A DNA stretch of 64,000 nucleotides from Paraburkholderia lacunae (lineage in GTDB: Bacteria > Pseudomonadota > Gammaproteobacteria > Burkholderiales > Burkholderiaceae). Positions 10,007 to 19,808 of this stretch are shown here, one piece after another. The DNA lies in the NCBI RefSeq assembly GCF_003353175.1, contig NZ_QHKS01000002.1, forward strand, positions 356,863-420,862, written 5' to 3'. The position numbers and the translations under genes were made by a program. Under the pieces are notes generated by a model. That model was given only the letters and a program-made list of their open reading frames with translations. It searched no databases and was not told where the DNA came from. Numbering within the stretch: the first letter of the stretch is position 1; each line of letters starts with the position of its first letter.

Positions 10007-11524
10007 CTACAGAGACTTGCGCAGGTTGACTGCCGGAATCTTGAGCGCTTCGCGGTACTTCGCAACGGTACGCCGTGCGACCACGAAGCCCTGTTCCGCC
10101 AGCAGTTCGGCTATGCGACTGTCTGAAAGAGGAGATTTCGGGTTTTCCGCTCCTATCAGTTGCTTGATGAGCGCGCGAATCGCCGTGGAGGAGGCCGCGC
10201 CACCCGTGTCGGTTGAGACGTGTGATCCGAAGAAGTACTTAAATTCAAGCGTCCCGAATGGGGTCAGCATGTATTTACCGGTTGTCACACGCGAGACAGT
10301 CGACTCGTGTAGGCCCAGCGTATCAGCAATTTCCCGCAAAACCAAGGGGCGCATGGCAATTTCGCCGTGCACAAAAAAGCTCTTTTGACGCTCCACAATA
10401 GCTTGCGCGACCCTGAGGATCGTCTCGAAACGCTGCTGGATATTCTTGATCAGCCAGCGCGCTTCCTGCAGTTGCTGGCGCAACGATCCGCTGCCCGGAT
10501 CGCCCCGGTTATTGCGCAGAATATTCGCGTACAGATGGTTGATCCGCAGCTTCGGCACGACTTCCGGGTTCAGCTCCGCCTGCCAGCCCTGTGCCGTCTT
10601 GCGCACCATGATGTCCGGCACGACGTAGTCCGCTTCCGCCTTGCCGTATGCGGCCCCGGGAAACGGCTCGAGCGAGCGGATCAACAGATGCGCATCGCGC
10701 AGGTCGTCGTCGCTGGCCTTCAGATGCTTGCGCAGGCGCGTGAAGTCGCGCGCCGCGAGCAGTTCCAGATGGTGGGCGACGATGTCGAGCGCAAGCGTGC
10801 GGGTAGGCGAGTCGTCGAGCCGCAGCAGTTGCAGCTTCAGACATTCGGACGCGGAGCGCGCGCCGACGCCCGCCGGGTCGAAACTATGCAGCAGCGCAAG
10901 CGCGGCGTTCAGTTCGTCCAGGTCGACTTCGAGCTCCTCGGGCAGGTCGGCCAGCACTTCTTCCAGCGTGGCGGTGAGGTAGCCGTCGTCGTCGAGTGAT
11001 TCGATCAGGAAGGTGATCAGCGCGCGGTCGCGCTGGCCCGCCTGGGTGACGCGCAATTGCGCCGTCAGGTGATCGCGCAGCGAGGTGCTCGATTCGTGGA
11101 TTTGCAGCGGCGGCAGATCGTCGTCGTCCGAGGCGTTGCCGGAGCGGCCGTAGTCGTCGAGATTCCATTGCGACGCGTCGCTGTTGCCCTCTCCCGAAAG
11201 CCCGTTATATTCGTCGACGCCCTGCGGCTCGCCGTTCTCGGCGCGCTCGCTGCCGCTCGCGGACGAAGACGAAGTATTGCCGCCCATCTGGTCGGGCGGC
11301 GCGGAGGAGTTGGGCGCCTGGGCGATCAATGAGCCGTCGGCCGCCACGCGCAGGGGGCTCGCAATCCAGTCGTCCTCGTTTTCGAGGAGCGGATTCTGCG
11401 AGATCGCCATTGCGACTTCCTGCTGCAGTTCGAGCGTAGACAGCTGAAGCAGCCGGATGGACTGCTGCAGTTGCGGGGTCAGCGCAAGATGCTGCGATAG
11501 GCGGAGTTGGAGGCTGGCTTTCAT
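10007..11524 (-). CDS. rpoN: RNA polymerase sigma-54 factor
   Basis: A 505-residue sigma-54. The glutamine-rich region I ([21 protein letters not shown]) binds enhancer-binding ATPases. Acidic region II spans roughly residues 60-150. The C-terminus carries the helix-turn-helix and the RpoN box [10 protein letters not shown] that reads the -24 element. The ATG at 11524 begins the conserved N-terminus; 86 upstream in-frame codons are excluded. It lies 187 bp below lptB, with a strong hairpin in between. Confidence 0.97.
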   Translation of the reverse strand: MKASLQLRLSQHLALTPQLQQSIRLLQLSTLELQQEVAMAISQNPLLENEDDWIASPLRVAADGSLIAQAPNSSAPPDQMGGNTSSSSASGSERAENGEPQGVDEYNGLSGEGNSDASQWNLDDYGRSGNASDDDDLPPLQIHESSTSLRDHLTAQLRVTQAGQRDRALITFLIESLDDDGYLTATLEEVLADLPEELEVDLDELNAALALLHSFDPAGVGARSASECLKLQLLRLDDSPTRTLALDIVAHHLELLAARDFTRLRKHLKASDDDLRDAHLLIRSLEPFPGAAYGKAEADYVVPDIMVRKTAQGWQAELNPEVVPKLRINHLYANILRNNRGDPGSGSLRQQLQEARWLIKNIQQRFETILRVAQAIVERQKSFFVHGEIAMRPLVLREIADTLGLHESTVSRVTTGKYMLTPFGTLEFKYFFGSHVSTDTGGAASSTAIRALIKQLIGAENPKSPLSDSRIAELLAEQGFVVARRTVAKYREALKIPAVNLRKSL

Positions 11525-11665
11525 GGCAAGTTGAGATTCATTGTAGAGAGTTTGCCACGACCGCGATACCTTGCGACACTCGCAATAACGTGTGCGCCGG
11601 TTTTGGGCGACGCCGGGCGCGGGGCGCCCCCGGTCAAAAATGCTGATGTGCGGTTGCCGCAAAGG

Positions 11666-11697
11666 ACCGGCGGAGCAGGCGCGCTCGCTCCGCCGGT
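11666..11697. repeat. Long perfect inverted repeat between lptB and rpoN
   Basis: ACCGGCGGAGC (11666-11676) and GCTCCGCCGGT (11687-11697) form an 11-bp GC-rich stem with a 10-nt loop. No U-run follows on the minus strand, so it is not a classical terminator. It could attenuate lptB-to-rpoN read-through or protect an mRNA end. Confidence 0.7.
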
Positions 11698-11711
11698 AAT
11701 CCCTTGTGTAC

Positions 11712-12497
11712 TTACATGCGGAAGTGCTCGCCCAGATAGACGCGCCGCACGCTTTCGTTTTCGATGATGTCGCTCGGCGCACCGGCTGCCAGCACGCTGC
11801 CGTCGCTGATGATGTATGCGTGATCGCAGATGCCGAGCGTTTCGCGCACGTTGTGGTCGGTAATCAGCACGCCGATATTGCGCTGCTTCAGGAATTTGAC
11901 GATCTTCTGGATTTCCAGCACAGCGATCGGATCGACGCCCGCGAACGGTTCGTCGAGCAGAATGAAGCTCGGATTGGTGGCCAGCGCGCGTGCGATTTCA
12001 ACCCGCCGCCGTTCGCCGCCGGACAGCGACAGCGCCGGATTTTCGCGCAGGTGAGCGATCTGAAGTTCGTCAAGCAACGCTTCGGTGCGGCTGGTAATAC
12101 CGTCTTTGGAGAGCCGCTTGCCGTTGTCTTCGTGTTGCAACTCCAGCACCGCGCGAATGTTTTCTTCGACGGTGAGCTTGCGGAACACGGAGGCTTCCTG
12201 CGGCAGATACGACAGGCCCAGCGACGCGCGCTTGTGGATCGGCAGCAGGCTGATCGACTTGCCGTCCAGATCGATTTCGCCCGCATCGAGGGGCACGAGG
12301 CCGACAATCATATAGAACGAGGTGGTCTTGCCGGCGCCGTTCGGGCCGAGCAGGCCGACCACTTCGCCGCTTTTGACGTCGAGCGACACGTCTTTGACGA
12401 CCGTACGCGAGCCGTAACGCTTTTTCAGGTTGCGCACCGCCAGTGAACTGCTGGTGCCGGCCGGCTTGCGATTGGGGAGGGACGCGGAGGTATTCAC
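11712..12497 (-). CDS. lptB: LPS export ABC transporter ATPase LptB
   Basis: A 261-residue ABC ATPase that powers LPS extraction from the inner membrane with LptFG. It has Walker [10 protein letters not shown], the signature [15 protein letters not shown] and Walker [14 protein letters not shown], followed by the conserved switch His (ITDHNVRE). About 15 extra N-terminal residues precede the usual start and match a Burkholderia pattern. It overlaps lptA by 4 bp (ATGA). Confidence 0.96.
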   Translation of the reverse strand: MNTSASLPNRKPAGTSSSLAVRNLKKRYGSRTVVKDVSLDVKSGEVVGLLGPNGAGKTTSFYMIVGLVPLDAGEIDLDGKSISLLPIHKRASLGLSYLPQEASVFRKLTVEENIRAVLELQHEDNGKRLSKDGITSRTEALLDELQIAHLRENPALSLSGGERRRVEIARALATNPSFILLDEPFAGVDPIAVLEIQKIVKFLKQRNIGVLITDHNVRETLGICDHAYIISDGSVLAAGAPSDIIENESVRRVYLGEHFRM

Positions 12498-13165
12498 TGG
12501 TTCGGCGCTCCCTGGATCGTGGTGGACGGCGCGAGCGTGGCCGACGCGCCGCTCAGCGGCGCCGGGCCGCCGTTGCGCGGCGACAGCATCGCGCGCACGC
12601 GGCCGGTCGGATTGCCCGGGCCGGCGACGTCCTTGCCCGCCTTCGCAGTGTAGAAGTCGTTCTGACCGTCATACGTAACGACGCTGCCGTGCACCTGGTC
12701 CATCACCGTCGAGAGGCCTTGCAGGCGCTTCACGGTGGCGTTGGTGGTCAGCGTGGTCAGGTCCTGCTTGCCGTCGTAGTCGATACGGATTGCCGTGCCT
12801 TCGATGTATTCGTCGAGGCCTTCGCGCTTCTGGCGGAAATACGACAGATTGCCGCCGCCGGAGGTGCCGGTGGCGTACTGATAGCCCTGCGGATCTTGCG
12901 TCACTTCGACCCGATCGGCCTTGATCACGATCGTGCCTTTGGTGGCGACCACGTGGCCGGTGAAGATGTTGACCTGCTTGAGGTCGTCGTAAGTCATGTT
13001 GTCCGCTTCGATATTCAGCGGCTTGTCCTTGTCGGCGCGGTCCGCGTGCGCGAGCGGCGCAAAGCCGGCGAGCGGCAACGCGACGATCAGCGCAGCGAGT
13101 CCGGCGCGGCACGCGGATAGGGTACACGCGCGGCCGGTATCAAAACGGGGGAACGATTCGTTCAT
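12494..13165 (-). CDS. lptA: LPS transport periplasmic protein LptA
   Basis: A 223-residue OstA-like protein with an N-terminal signal peptide ending near PLAHADRAD. The mature protein begins with [17 protein letters not shown] and forms the beta-jellyroll that carries LPS across the periplasm. The low-complexity Pro/Ala/Gly C-terminus (after about residue 185) extends beyond the conserved domain. It is placed between lptC (20 bp upstream) and lptB (4-bp overlap). Confidence 0.93.
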   Translation of the reverse strand: MNESFPRFDTGRACTLSACRAGLAALIVALPLAGFAPLAHADRADKDKPLNIEADNMTYDDLKQVNIFTGHVVATKGTIVIKADRVEVTQDPQGYQYATGTSGGGNLSYFRQKREGLDEYIEGTAIRIDYDGKQDLTTLTTNATVKRLQGLSTVMDQVHGSVVTYDGQNDFYTAKAGKDVAGPGNPTGRVRAMLSPRNGGPAPLSGASATLAPSTTIQGAPNQ

Positions 13166-13185
13166 GCAGTCACGCCTGGAGAGGA

Positions 13186-13794
13186 TTACCCGGGTTGCTT
13201 GGCCGAGCTGCCGCCGGCGTCGGACGCGGCGATTGCGCCTTTCACGTTGCCGAACAGCTGCATCACCCGGGTGACGTTGTTGTAGTTCATGCCGCTGGCA
13301 GTCATCACCGACATGCCGCGCTGAAGTTTAACCGGCTTTTCAGTCGCGATCACATCGTCGTTGACCAGCACCCGGAAATGCTCCGAATCCGCCTGCATCT
13401 GCGGATCGCCGTTGCCGGCCGCTCGCAGGATGCGGGCGTTGCCGTACAGATCCACGATCGACGCGTCGCCGTTCACCTTGCCGGTGTCGCCGGTCGCGGT
13501 GACGATCGGCTTGCCGGGCTGGAACGCGCGCATGGCCGGCTTGACCAGGTCGCTCAGCTCGTCGTCTTCGTAGTGAATCAGGTGAGTGGCGGTTAGACGG
13601 TATTGCGTCGAGCCCGACTGGTCGAGTTCGGAAACCGAGAAGTTGTCGGCGAAATAGTCCGGCGTGTGCTCCTTGGGGCGAATCATGCCTTCGTTGGGCC
13701 GCGGCAGCGTGGCTTGGAGCAGCCACCAGGTAATGCCGGCGAGCGCCGCCATGGCGACGAGCGGAATCAGGGAAGTCAGGCGGAACTGGTTCAT
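13186..13794 (-). CDS. lptC: LPS export protein LptC
   Basis: A 202-residue bitopic inner-membrane protein. One transmembrane helix (LIPLVAMAALAGITWWLLQA) is at residues 9-28, followed by a periplasmic LptC domain beginning PDYFADNFSVSELDQSG. It links LptB2FG to LptA. Its start overlaps the kdsC stop by 4 bp (ATGA). Confidence 0.94.
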   Translation of the reverse strand: MNQFRLTSLIPLVAMAALAGITWWLLQATLPRPNEGMIRPKEHTPDYFADNFSVSELDQSGSTQYRLTATHLIHYEDDELSDLVKPAMRAFQPGKPIVTATGDTGKVNGDASIVDLYGNARILRAAGNGDPQMQADSEHFRVLVNDDVIATEKPVKLQRGMSVMTASGMNYNNVTRVMQLFGNVKGAIAASDAGGSSAKQPG

Positions 13795-14348
13795 CCGACG
13801 AGGCCTCGCTGTTCGCCGCTACAGGCGGCCGCGAGGAGTGCCTCGTATTTGTGCTGCGCGCGCAGCAGCGTGTCGCAGACCTCGCGCGCCGCGCCATGAC
13901 CGCCGCGCGCCTCGCTGACCCAATGGGCGCGCGCGATCACTTCAGGATGCGAATTGGCCGGCGCCGCCGCGAAGCCGACCTTCAGCATCACGCCGAGATC
14001 GACCCAGTCGTCGCCCATGTAGCCGCATTCTTCGGGCGTCATGCCGGTTTGCCGCAACAGGTCTGCGAACGCCTGGGGTTTGTCTTGCACGCCCTGATAG
14101 ACGTGGGTGATGTTCATCTCCTTCACCCGCGCCGCGACGATGCCCGACTTGCGCCCGGTGATGATCGCCGTTTCGATGCCGGCCTCGCGCAGCAGCTTCA
14201 TGCCGTGGCCGTCCATCGAGTTGAACGCTTTCATCGTGTCGCCTTCCGCCGTGAACAGCAGGCCGCCGTCGGTCAGCACGCCGTCGACGTCGAAAATCAT
14301 CAGCTTCACGCGGCTGGCGCGTTCGGTGGCGGTCAGGGACACGGGCAT
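13791..14348 (-). CDS. kdsC: 3-deoxy-D-manno-octulosonate 8-phosphate phosphatase
   Basis: A 185-residue HAD phosphatase that removes phosphate from KDO-8-P during lipid A-core synthesis. The catalytic motif MIFDVDGVLTDG is at about residues 17-28. Motif II is in AIITGRKSGIV and the late acidic motif in YMGDDWVDL. A much longer in-frame open reading frame extends upstream antisense or out of frame with kdsD, but the ATG at 14348 overlaps the kdsD stop by one base and gives the family length. Confidence 0.96.
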   Translation of the reverse strand: MPVSLTATERASRVKLMIFDVDGVLTDGGLLFTAEGDTMKAFNSMDGHGMKLLREAGIETAIITGRKSGIVAARVKEMNITHVYQGVQDKPQAFADLLRQTGMTPEECGYMGDDWVDLGVMLKVGFAAAPANSHPEVIARAHWVSEARGGHGAAREVCDTLLRAQHKYEALLAAACSGEQRGLVG

Positions 14349-15331
14349 CAAATCACCTTCTTCGAGAACAGGTCGTGCATGTTGAGTGCGCCGATCAGCT
14401 TGCCTGCTTCGTCGACGACCAGCATCTGATTGATGCGGTAGCGCTCCATCAGTTCCACGGCTTCGACGGCGAGCTGGTCCGGACCGATGGTGCGCGGGCC
14501 GGCGGTCATGACCGAGGCAATCGACAGTTCGCGGAAGTCGCCATCGCGCTCGAGCACACGGCGCAAGTCGCCGTCGGTGAAGATGCCGGCCACGCGATCT
14601 TCGTGATCGACGACCGCCGTCATGCCCATGCGCTTGGCGGTCAACTGGAACAGCGCGTCGCGCACGGTGGCCTCGGGCGTCACCTTCGGCACCTGGTCGC
14701 CGGTGCGCATCACGTCCCGCACATAAGTGAGCAGGCGGCGGCCGAGCGCGCCGCCCGGGTGCGAGCGGGCAAAGTCGTCCGAACCGAAACCGCGCGCATC
14801 CAGCACCGCGACCGCGAGCGCGTCGCCGAGCGCGAGCGCGGCGGTGGTGCTGGCGGTGGGCGCGAGATTCAGCGGACACGCTTCTTTCGCCACGGCGGAA
14901 TTCAGGTGCACGTCGGCCAGTTGTGCGAGACTCGACGACGGACGGCCCGTCATCGCGATCAGTTTTGCGCCCATGCGCTTGATCAGCGGCAGAATGGACA
15001 CCAGCTCTTCGGTCTCGCCGGAATTCGACAGCGCGACGAACACGTCGTCGGCGGTGACCATGCCGAGGTCGCCGTGACTCGCTTCCGCCGGATGGACGAA
15101 GAACGCCGGCGTGCCGGTGCTGGCGAGCGTGGCCGCCAGTTTGCGGGCCACGTGGCCCGACTTGCCAATGCCGGAAACGACCACGCGACCACGGCAACCC
15201 AGGATGAAATCGACCGCCCCGACGAAACTATCGTCGAGTTGATCGCGAAGCGCGCGCACGGCGTCCGCTTCGATGTCGAGCACGTCGCGAGCGAGCGCGA
15301 GTGCCCGATCGCCATTGATTTTCGCTATCAT
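14348..15331 (-). CDS. kdsD: D-arabinose 5-phosphate isomerase
   Basis: A 327-residue enzyme converting ribulose 5-P to arabinose 5-P, the first step to KDO. It has an N-terminal SIS domain (VVSGIGKSGHVARKLAATLA near residues 50-70). Two C-terminal CBS domains follow from about residue 205 (VRDALFQLTAKRMGMTAVVD and ELMERYRINQMLVVDEAG). The start ATG at 15331 (MIAKINGDRALALARDVLDI) is preferred to one 22 codons upstream. It is first in the KDO/LPS/rpoN run and divergent from the antiporter gene. Confidence 0.96.
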   Translation of the reverse strand: MIAKINGDRALALARDVLDIEADAVRALRDQLDDSFVGAVDFILGCRGRVVVSGIGKSGHVARKLAATLASTGTPAFFVHPAEASHGDLGMVTADDVFVALSNSGETEELVSILPLIKRMGAKLIAMTGRPSSSLAQLADVHLNSAVAKEACPLNLAPTASTTAALALGDALAVAVLDARGFGSDDFARSHPGGALGRRLLTYVRDVMRTGDQVPKVTPEATVRDALFQLTAKRMGMTAVVDHEDRVAGIFTDGDLRRVLERDGDFRELSIASVMTAGPRTIGPDQLAVEAVELMERYRINQMLVVDEAGKLIGALNMHDLFSKKVI

Positions 15332-15480
15332 TCGCGGAGTATAGCAAAGGCGCTTGTTCGCCGCGCCGGGCCTGCTGTGCCAAGCCGCTGCCTTCAACGG
15401 CCCCTCAACCTTGTCGCACGGCGTTTTGCGTGCGCGGTTCCGCTGACGAACGAGGACGCTTTACCCATGCGTGTTTGCCG

Positions 15481-17484
15481 ATGATTTCCCCGCTGGAAAT
15501 GACGCTGTTCCTGCTGCTGGCCTCAGTCGCAGGTGTGGTGGTGTTTCGCTTTCTGAATCTTCCGCCGATGCTCGGGTATCTGACGGTCGGCATCATCGTC
15601 GGTCCGCATGCGTTCGGTCTGATTCCCGATTCGGCGGGCGCGCAGAACCTCGCCGAATTCGGCGTCGTGTTCCTGATGTTCTCGATCGGGCTGGAGTTTT
15701 CGCTGTCCAAACTGCGCACGATGCGCAGGCTCGTATTCGGCCTCGGCCTGTTGCAGGTGATCGGCACGGTTGCGGTGGCGGTGTCGCTCGGCTTCCTGCT
15801 GGAGCGCTGGGTCCATATCACCTGGCAGGCGAGCGTCGCGCTGGGCGGTGCTCTGGCGATGTCGTCGACGGCGATCGTCAGCAAGCTGCTCGCGGAGCGG
15901 CTCGAGATCGAGACCGAGCACGGCCGCAACATCTTCGGCGTGCTGCTGTTCCAGGATCTGGCGGTGGTGCCGCTATTGATCGTCATCTCGGCGCTGGGCG
16001 GCGATTCGAAGGACCTCGTCAGCGCGCTCGGGCTGGCGGCGGTCAAGATCGTCGTGGCGTTGGCGCTGCTTCTTATAGTGGGTCAGCGCTTCATGACGCG
16101 CTGGTTCAACGTGGTGGCGCGGCGCCGTTCGCAGGAACTGTTCATTCTCAACCTGCTGCTGGTGACGCTCGGCGCCGCCTTCATCACGGACAAATTCGGG
16201 CTGTCGCTCGCGCTCGGCGCGTTCATCGCCGGCATGCTGATCGCGGAAACGCCGTACCGGCATCAGGTGGAAGAAGACATCAAGCCGTTTCGCGACGTGC
16301 TGCTGGGTTTGTTCTTCGTGACGACTGGCATGCTGCTCAATCCGCGCGTGGTCTGGGCGCATCCGTTCATCGTGCTCGGCTTCCTGGTCGGGCCGCTGCT
16401 GCTGAAGGCGGTCATGGTGACGGGACTCTCGCGCCTGTTCGGCGCGTCGCCGGGCGTCGCGATGCGCACCGGCATCGGCCTCGCGCAGGCCGGCGAATTC
16501 GGTTTCGTGCTGCTGAATCTGATTCTCGACAAGCATCTGGTGGACGCGACGCTGCTGCAGGCGATTCTCGCCGCGATGCTGCTGTCGATGCTGGCCGCGC
16601 CGTTCCTGATCCAGAACGCGGATCGCATCGTGCTGCGGCTGTCGTCGACGGAATGGATGATGCAATCGTTGCAGATGACGCGGATCGCGACGCAGAGCCT
16701 GAAGCAAAGCGGTCACGTGATCATTTGCGGTTACGGCCGGGCCGGGCAGAATCTGGCGCGCATGCTGGAGCATGAAGGCCTGTCGTACGTCGCCTTGGAC
16801 CTGGACCCGGACCGTGTGGCCGCCGCCGCCGCCGCGGGCGAATCGGTCGTGTTCGGCGATGCGGGGCGGCGCGAATCGCTGCTCGCCGCCGGTATCCACC
16901 GCGCCGCCACGATCGCGATCACCTACGCGAACACACCTTCGGCGCTGCGCGTGCTGCATAACATCCACGAACTGGAACCGACGCTGCCGGTGATCGTGCG
17001 CACGGTCGACGACGCCGATCTGGAAAAGCTGCTGGCTGCCGGCGCGACCGAAGTGATTCCGGAAATCGTCGAAGGCAGCCTGATGCTGGCTTCGCACACG
17101 CTGGTGGTGATGGGCGTGCCGATGCGTCGGGTGGTGCGGCGGGTCGAGGAGATGCGCGACGAGCGTTATGCGCTGCTGCGCGGCTATTTCCACGGCGCCG
17201 ACGACATCGAGGACGACGACGGTCACGAACAGGTGCGGCTACAATCGGTGCCGGTCGACGAAAACTCGGACGCGGTGGGCCGCACGCTGGCGGAAGTGGG
17301 GCTGTTCGAGATGGGCGTCGAAGTGACGGCGATCCGCCGGCACGGCATTCGCGGCGTCGAGCCGGACCCGTCCACCAAGCTGCGCGCGAGCGATATCGTG
17401 GTGTTGCGCGGTCTGCCCGAACAGCTGGCCGAGGCCGAGGAGCGGCTTTCGAAGCATCGCCGGGCGGGAGCGGCCGCGGCCTGA
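15481..17484 (+). CDS. CPA2-family monovalent cation/proton antiporter with TrkA domains
   Basis: A 667-residue membrane protein. Residues 1-380 form about 12-13 transmembrane helices of the Na+/H+ exchanger fold (for example the segment on GLSLALGAFIAGMLIAETPY). A TrkA-N Rossmann domain follows (HVIICGYGRAGQNLARML, near residue 415). A TrkA-C domain ends the protein (near residue 590: ENSDAVGRTLAEVGLFE). The layout is that of KefB/KefC/YbaL, which export K+ in exchange for H+. No KefF-type ancillary gene is adjacent, so the exact ion and gating are unknown. Confidence 0.9.
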   Translation: MISPLEMTLFLLLASVAGVVVFRFLNLPPMLGYLTVGIIVGPHAFGLIPDSAGAQNLAEFGVVFLMFSIGLEFSLSKLRTMRRLVFGLGLLQVIGTVAVAVSLGFLLERWVHITWQASVALGGALAMSSTAIVSKLLAERLEIETEHGRNIFGVLLFQDLAVVPLLIVISALGGDSKDLVSALGLAAVKIVVALALLLIVGQRFMTRWFNVVARRRSQELFILNLLLVTLGAAFITDKFGLSLALGAFIAGMLIAETPYRHQVEEDIKPFRDVLLGLFFVTTGMLLNPRVVWAHPFIVLGFLVGPLLLKAVMVTGLSRLFGASPGVAMRTGIGLAQAGEFGFVLLNLILDKHLVDATLLQAILAAMLLSMLAAPFLIQNADRIVLRLSSTEWMMQSLQMTRIATQSLKQSGHVIICGYGRAGQNLARMLEHEGLSYVALDLDPDRVAAAAAAGESVVFGDAGRRESLLAAGIHRAATIAITYANTPSALRVLHNIHELEPTLPVIVRTVDDADLEKLLAAGATEVIPEIVEGSLMLASHTLVVMGVPMRRVVRRVEEMRDERYALLRGYFHGADDIEDDDGHEQVRLQSVPVDENSDAVGRTLAEVGLFEMGVEVTAIRRHGIRGVEPDPSTKLRASDIVVLRGLPEQLAEAEERLSKHRRAGAAAA

Positions 17485-17557
17485 CGTGCGCCGGGCCGTG
17501 CCCCGGCGAATTCATTGAGCTTTTCATCGGACCTGTGGAGGTCCATCCGGAGTCATC

Positions 17558-18124
17558 ATGTCCAACGCGCTTGCGGGCGCGCCGCTCGATGCGGCCGAGT
17601 TCGTCAAAAGCAAGATTCGCACGGTGCCCGACTGGCCGCTGCCGGGCGTGCAGTTTCGCGACATCACGCCGCTTCTGCAATGTGCGAAGTCGCTGCGCGT
17701 GCTGATCGACCTGTTCGTGCAGCGCTATATCGACGCGAAGCTCGACTACGTCGCCGGTCTGGATGCGCGCGGTTTCATCATCGGGCCGATCGTCGCGCAC
17801 GAGCTGAACCTCGGCTTCATCCCGATCCGCAAAGAGGGCAAGCTGCCGTACAAGCGCGTCTCGCAATCGTATGAACTCGAATACGGCACCGCTACCGTCG
17901 AGATTCATGAGGACGCCTGCAAGCCGGGCGATCGTATCGTCATCATCGACGACCTGATTGCCACCGGCGGCACGATGATGGCCGGCAAGATCCTGCTGGA
18001 GCGGCTCGGCGCGGTGGTGGTCGAAGGCGCGGCGATCATCGATCTGCCCGAGCTGGGCGGTTCGGCGCTGCTGCGCGACGCGGGCCTGCCGCTCTATACG
18101 GTGACTGAATTCGGCGGACATTGA
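17558..18124 (+). CDS. apt: Adenine phosphoribosyltransferase
   Basis: A 188-residue purine-salvage enzyme making AMP from adenine and PRPP. The PRPP-binding motif is [14 protein letters not shown], near residues 128-142. The substrate region [15 protein letters not shown] is near residue 65. The ATG at 17558 follows a GGAG-type ribosome-binding site. It lies 73 bp after the antiporter gene. Confidence 0.96.
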   Translation: MSNALAGAPLDAAEFVKSKIRTVPDWPLPGVQFRDITPLLQCAKSLRVLIDLFVQRYIDAKLDYVAGLDARGFIIGPIVAHELNLGFIPIRKEGKLPYKRVSQSYELEYGTATVEIHEDACKPGDRIVIIDDLIATGGTMMAGKILLERLGAVVVEGAAIIDLPELGGSALLRDAGLPLYTVTEFGGH

Positions 18125-18169
18125 GCGCCGGACGCGAATTTCTTCTTGCACACAAAGAAGGTCAGTACG

Positions 18170-18784
18170 ATGCCCAACTTCCTGTTGTTTCTCGCCACAT
18201 CGATTGCCATTACGATGGCGCCCGGTCCCGACAATCTGCAAGTGCTCGCGCGCGGCATCTCGCAGGGCCGCGCCGCGGGCCTCGTCGCCGCGCTCGGCTT
18301 TGCCGCCGGCATCACGTTTCACACCACGTTGGCCGCGCTCGGCGTCGCGGCGTTGCTGCGCTCGTCGCCGGTCGCTTTCGAGGCGATCAAGCTGGCCGGT
18401 GCTGCGTATCTGATCTGGATCGGCATCAAGGCGCTGCGCAGCCAGGGCCTCGCAACCGCGCATGAACGCGCGCCGCAACCGCTGATGGCGGTATTTCGCC
18501 AAAGCGTGCTCGGCAATCTGCTGAACCCGAAGGTGACGCTGTTCTTCGTCGTGTTTCTGCCGCAGTTCGTGCAGCCGCACGGCGCGCAGAGCGTGACGGT
18601 GCAGATGCTCGAACTCGGCGTGCTGTTCATGCTGCAGACGGTGGTGGTGTTCTCGCTGTTCGGCGTGTGCGCGGGCGTGATCGGCGGCTGGTTGAAGCGC
18701 CGGCCGCGCGTGGGCGTGTGGCTCGACCGCCTCGCCGGCGCCACGTTCATCGCGATCGGCATTCGCGTGGCGTTGCGCGACTGA
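18170..18784 (+). CDS. LysE/RhtB-family amino-acid exporter
   Basis: A 204-residue inner-membrane exporter with about six hydrophobic segments. The signature is at the N-terminus (LATSIAITMAPGPDNLQVLA), with GAAYLIWIGIKALR near residue 75 and GNLLNPKVTLFFVVFLPQF near residue 120. The substrate cannot be told from sequence; homoserine, threonine or another amino acid is possible. The ATG at 18170 has a GAAGG site upstream and is preferred to an in-frame TTG at 18146. Confidence 0.9.
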   Translation: MPNFLLFLATSIAITMAPGPDNLQVLARGISQGRAAGLVAALGFAAGITFHTTLAALGVAALLRSSPVAFEAIKLAGAAYLIWIGIKALRSQGLATAHERAPQPLMAVFRQSVLGNLLNPKVTLFFVVFLPQFVQPHGAQSVTVQMLELGVLFMLQTVVVFSLFGVCAGVIGGWLKRRPRVGVWLDRLAGATFIAIGIRVALRD

Positions 18785-18817
18785 CGGCTGCGCCCGAAGA
18801 ACAGTTTGGAGTTCTGC

Positions 18818-19696
18818 ATGACTTTGCCTTGCATCACCGCCGCGCGCCGTTTCGACGTGCACGCGCATCTGCCGTTCTGGATCGACGGCGAGCAGGTGGG
18901 CTGGATTCGCTCGATGGATGTGCCGTTGCTCGCGCGCTGGCCCGATGTGTTCGAAATCGGCCGCGCGCGCGTGATGCTGGCGCCGGTGTTCAACACCGTC
19001 GATCTGCGCAGCGCGGCGCTCGGTTCCGTGATCGGCGCGCTCGCCGCCGAAGGCCGGATCCCAGGCTGGCGCAACGAGACCTACGCGATCCGCAATGCCT
19101 TCGATGCGCCGCCGCTCGCGTACATCGAACGCGCGGCGTCGCGCTTCTTCGGCACGATGACCTACGCGGTGCATCTGAACGGCGTCGTAGAATACGCGGA
19201 TGGCGCGTCGCCGAGGGGAGCCCCGCCAAAGGGCGCGCCGCAATTGTGGATCGCGCGCCGCAGCGACACCAAGGCGACAGATCCAGGCATGCTCGACAAC
19301 GTCGTGGCGGGCGGGATCGGCTGGGGCTTCGGCATCGAGGCGACGATCATCAAGGAGTGCTGGGAAGAAGCCGGTATCCCCGAAGACATCGCCGCGCGCG
19401 CCGTGGCGGGCCGCACCGCACATGTGCTGCAATCGTTGCCGGAAGGCACGCAGGCTGAACAGATCTTCGTCTACGACCTCGCGCTGCCGGCCGATTTCGC
19501 GCCGCGCAATCAGGACGGCGAAGTGGGCGAACACCGGCTCGCGCGCATCGACGAAGTAGCGCGCTGGATCGAAGAAGGCGCGATGACCGTCGACGCGAGT
19601 CTCGCCACCCTGGATTGCCTGCTGCGCCGCCGCTGGATCGATGAAGCCGCGTGTACGGGTATCGACACGGTGTTTGCGCCACCCGTGCTCGCCTGA
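18818..19696 (+). CDS. NUDIX hydrolase with N-terminal DUF4743-type domain
   Basis: A 292-residue protein. The N-terminal half (RRFDVHAHLPFWIDGEQVGW onwards) looks like the DUF4743 domain found fused to NUDIX domains, including eukaryotic thiamine-pyrophosphokinase-like proteins. The NUDIX box lies near residues 170-190, with core KECWEEAGIP. A pyrophosphohydrolase activity is expected; TPP-related damage compounds are a possible substrate class by family, but this is inference. The ATG at 18818 has GGAG 8 bases upstream. Confidence 0.85.
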   Translation: MTLPCITAARRFDVHAHLPFWIDGEQVGWIRSMDVPLLARWPDVFEIGRARVMLAPVFNTVDLRSAALGSVIGALAAEGRIPGWRNETYAIRNAFDAPPLAYIERAASRFFGTMTYAVHLNGVVEYADGASPRGAPPKGAPQLWIARRSDTKATDPGMLDNVVAGGIGWGFGIEATIIKECWEEAGIPEDIAARAVAGRTAHVLQSLPEGTQAEQIFVYDLALPADFAPRNQDGEVGEHRLARIDEVARWIEEGAMTVDASLATLDCLLRRRWIDEAACTGIDTVFAPPVLA

Positions 19697-19808
19697 CCGC
19701 TTGTGCACGGACGCGCTGCCGCGCAGCGCTTGCGGCGCTGTATCGAATCAACCACGCAAAGAAACCACGCGAACAAACCACGCATTGAAGAAGGGAGTCA
19801 CCCAGGTC

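Noticed and set aside
16919..19708. 929-codon minus-strand open frame
   Set aside because: It lies antisense to the antiporter, apt, LysE and NUDIX genes, all of which have clear family motifs. Its composition (Arg/His-rich) is that of a shadow frame.
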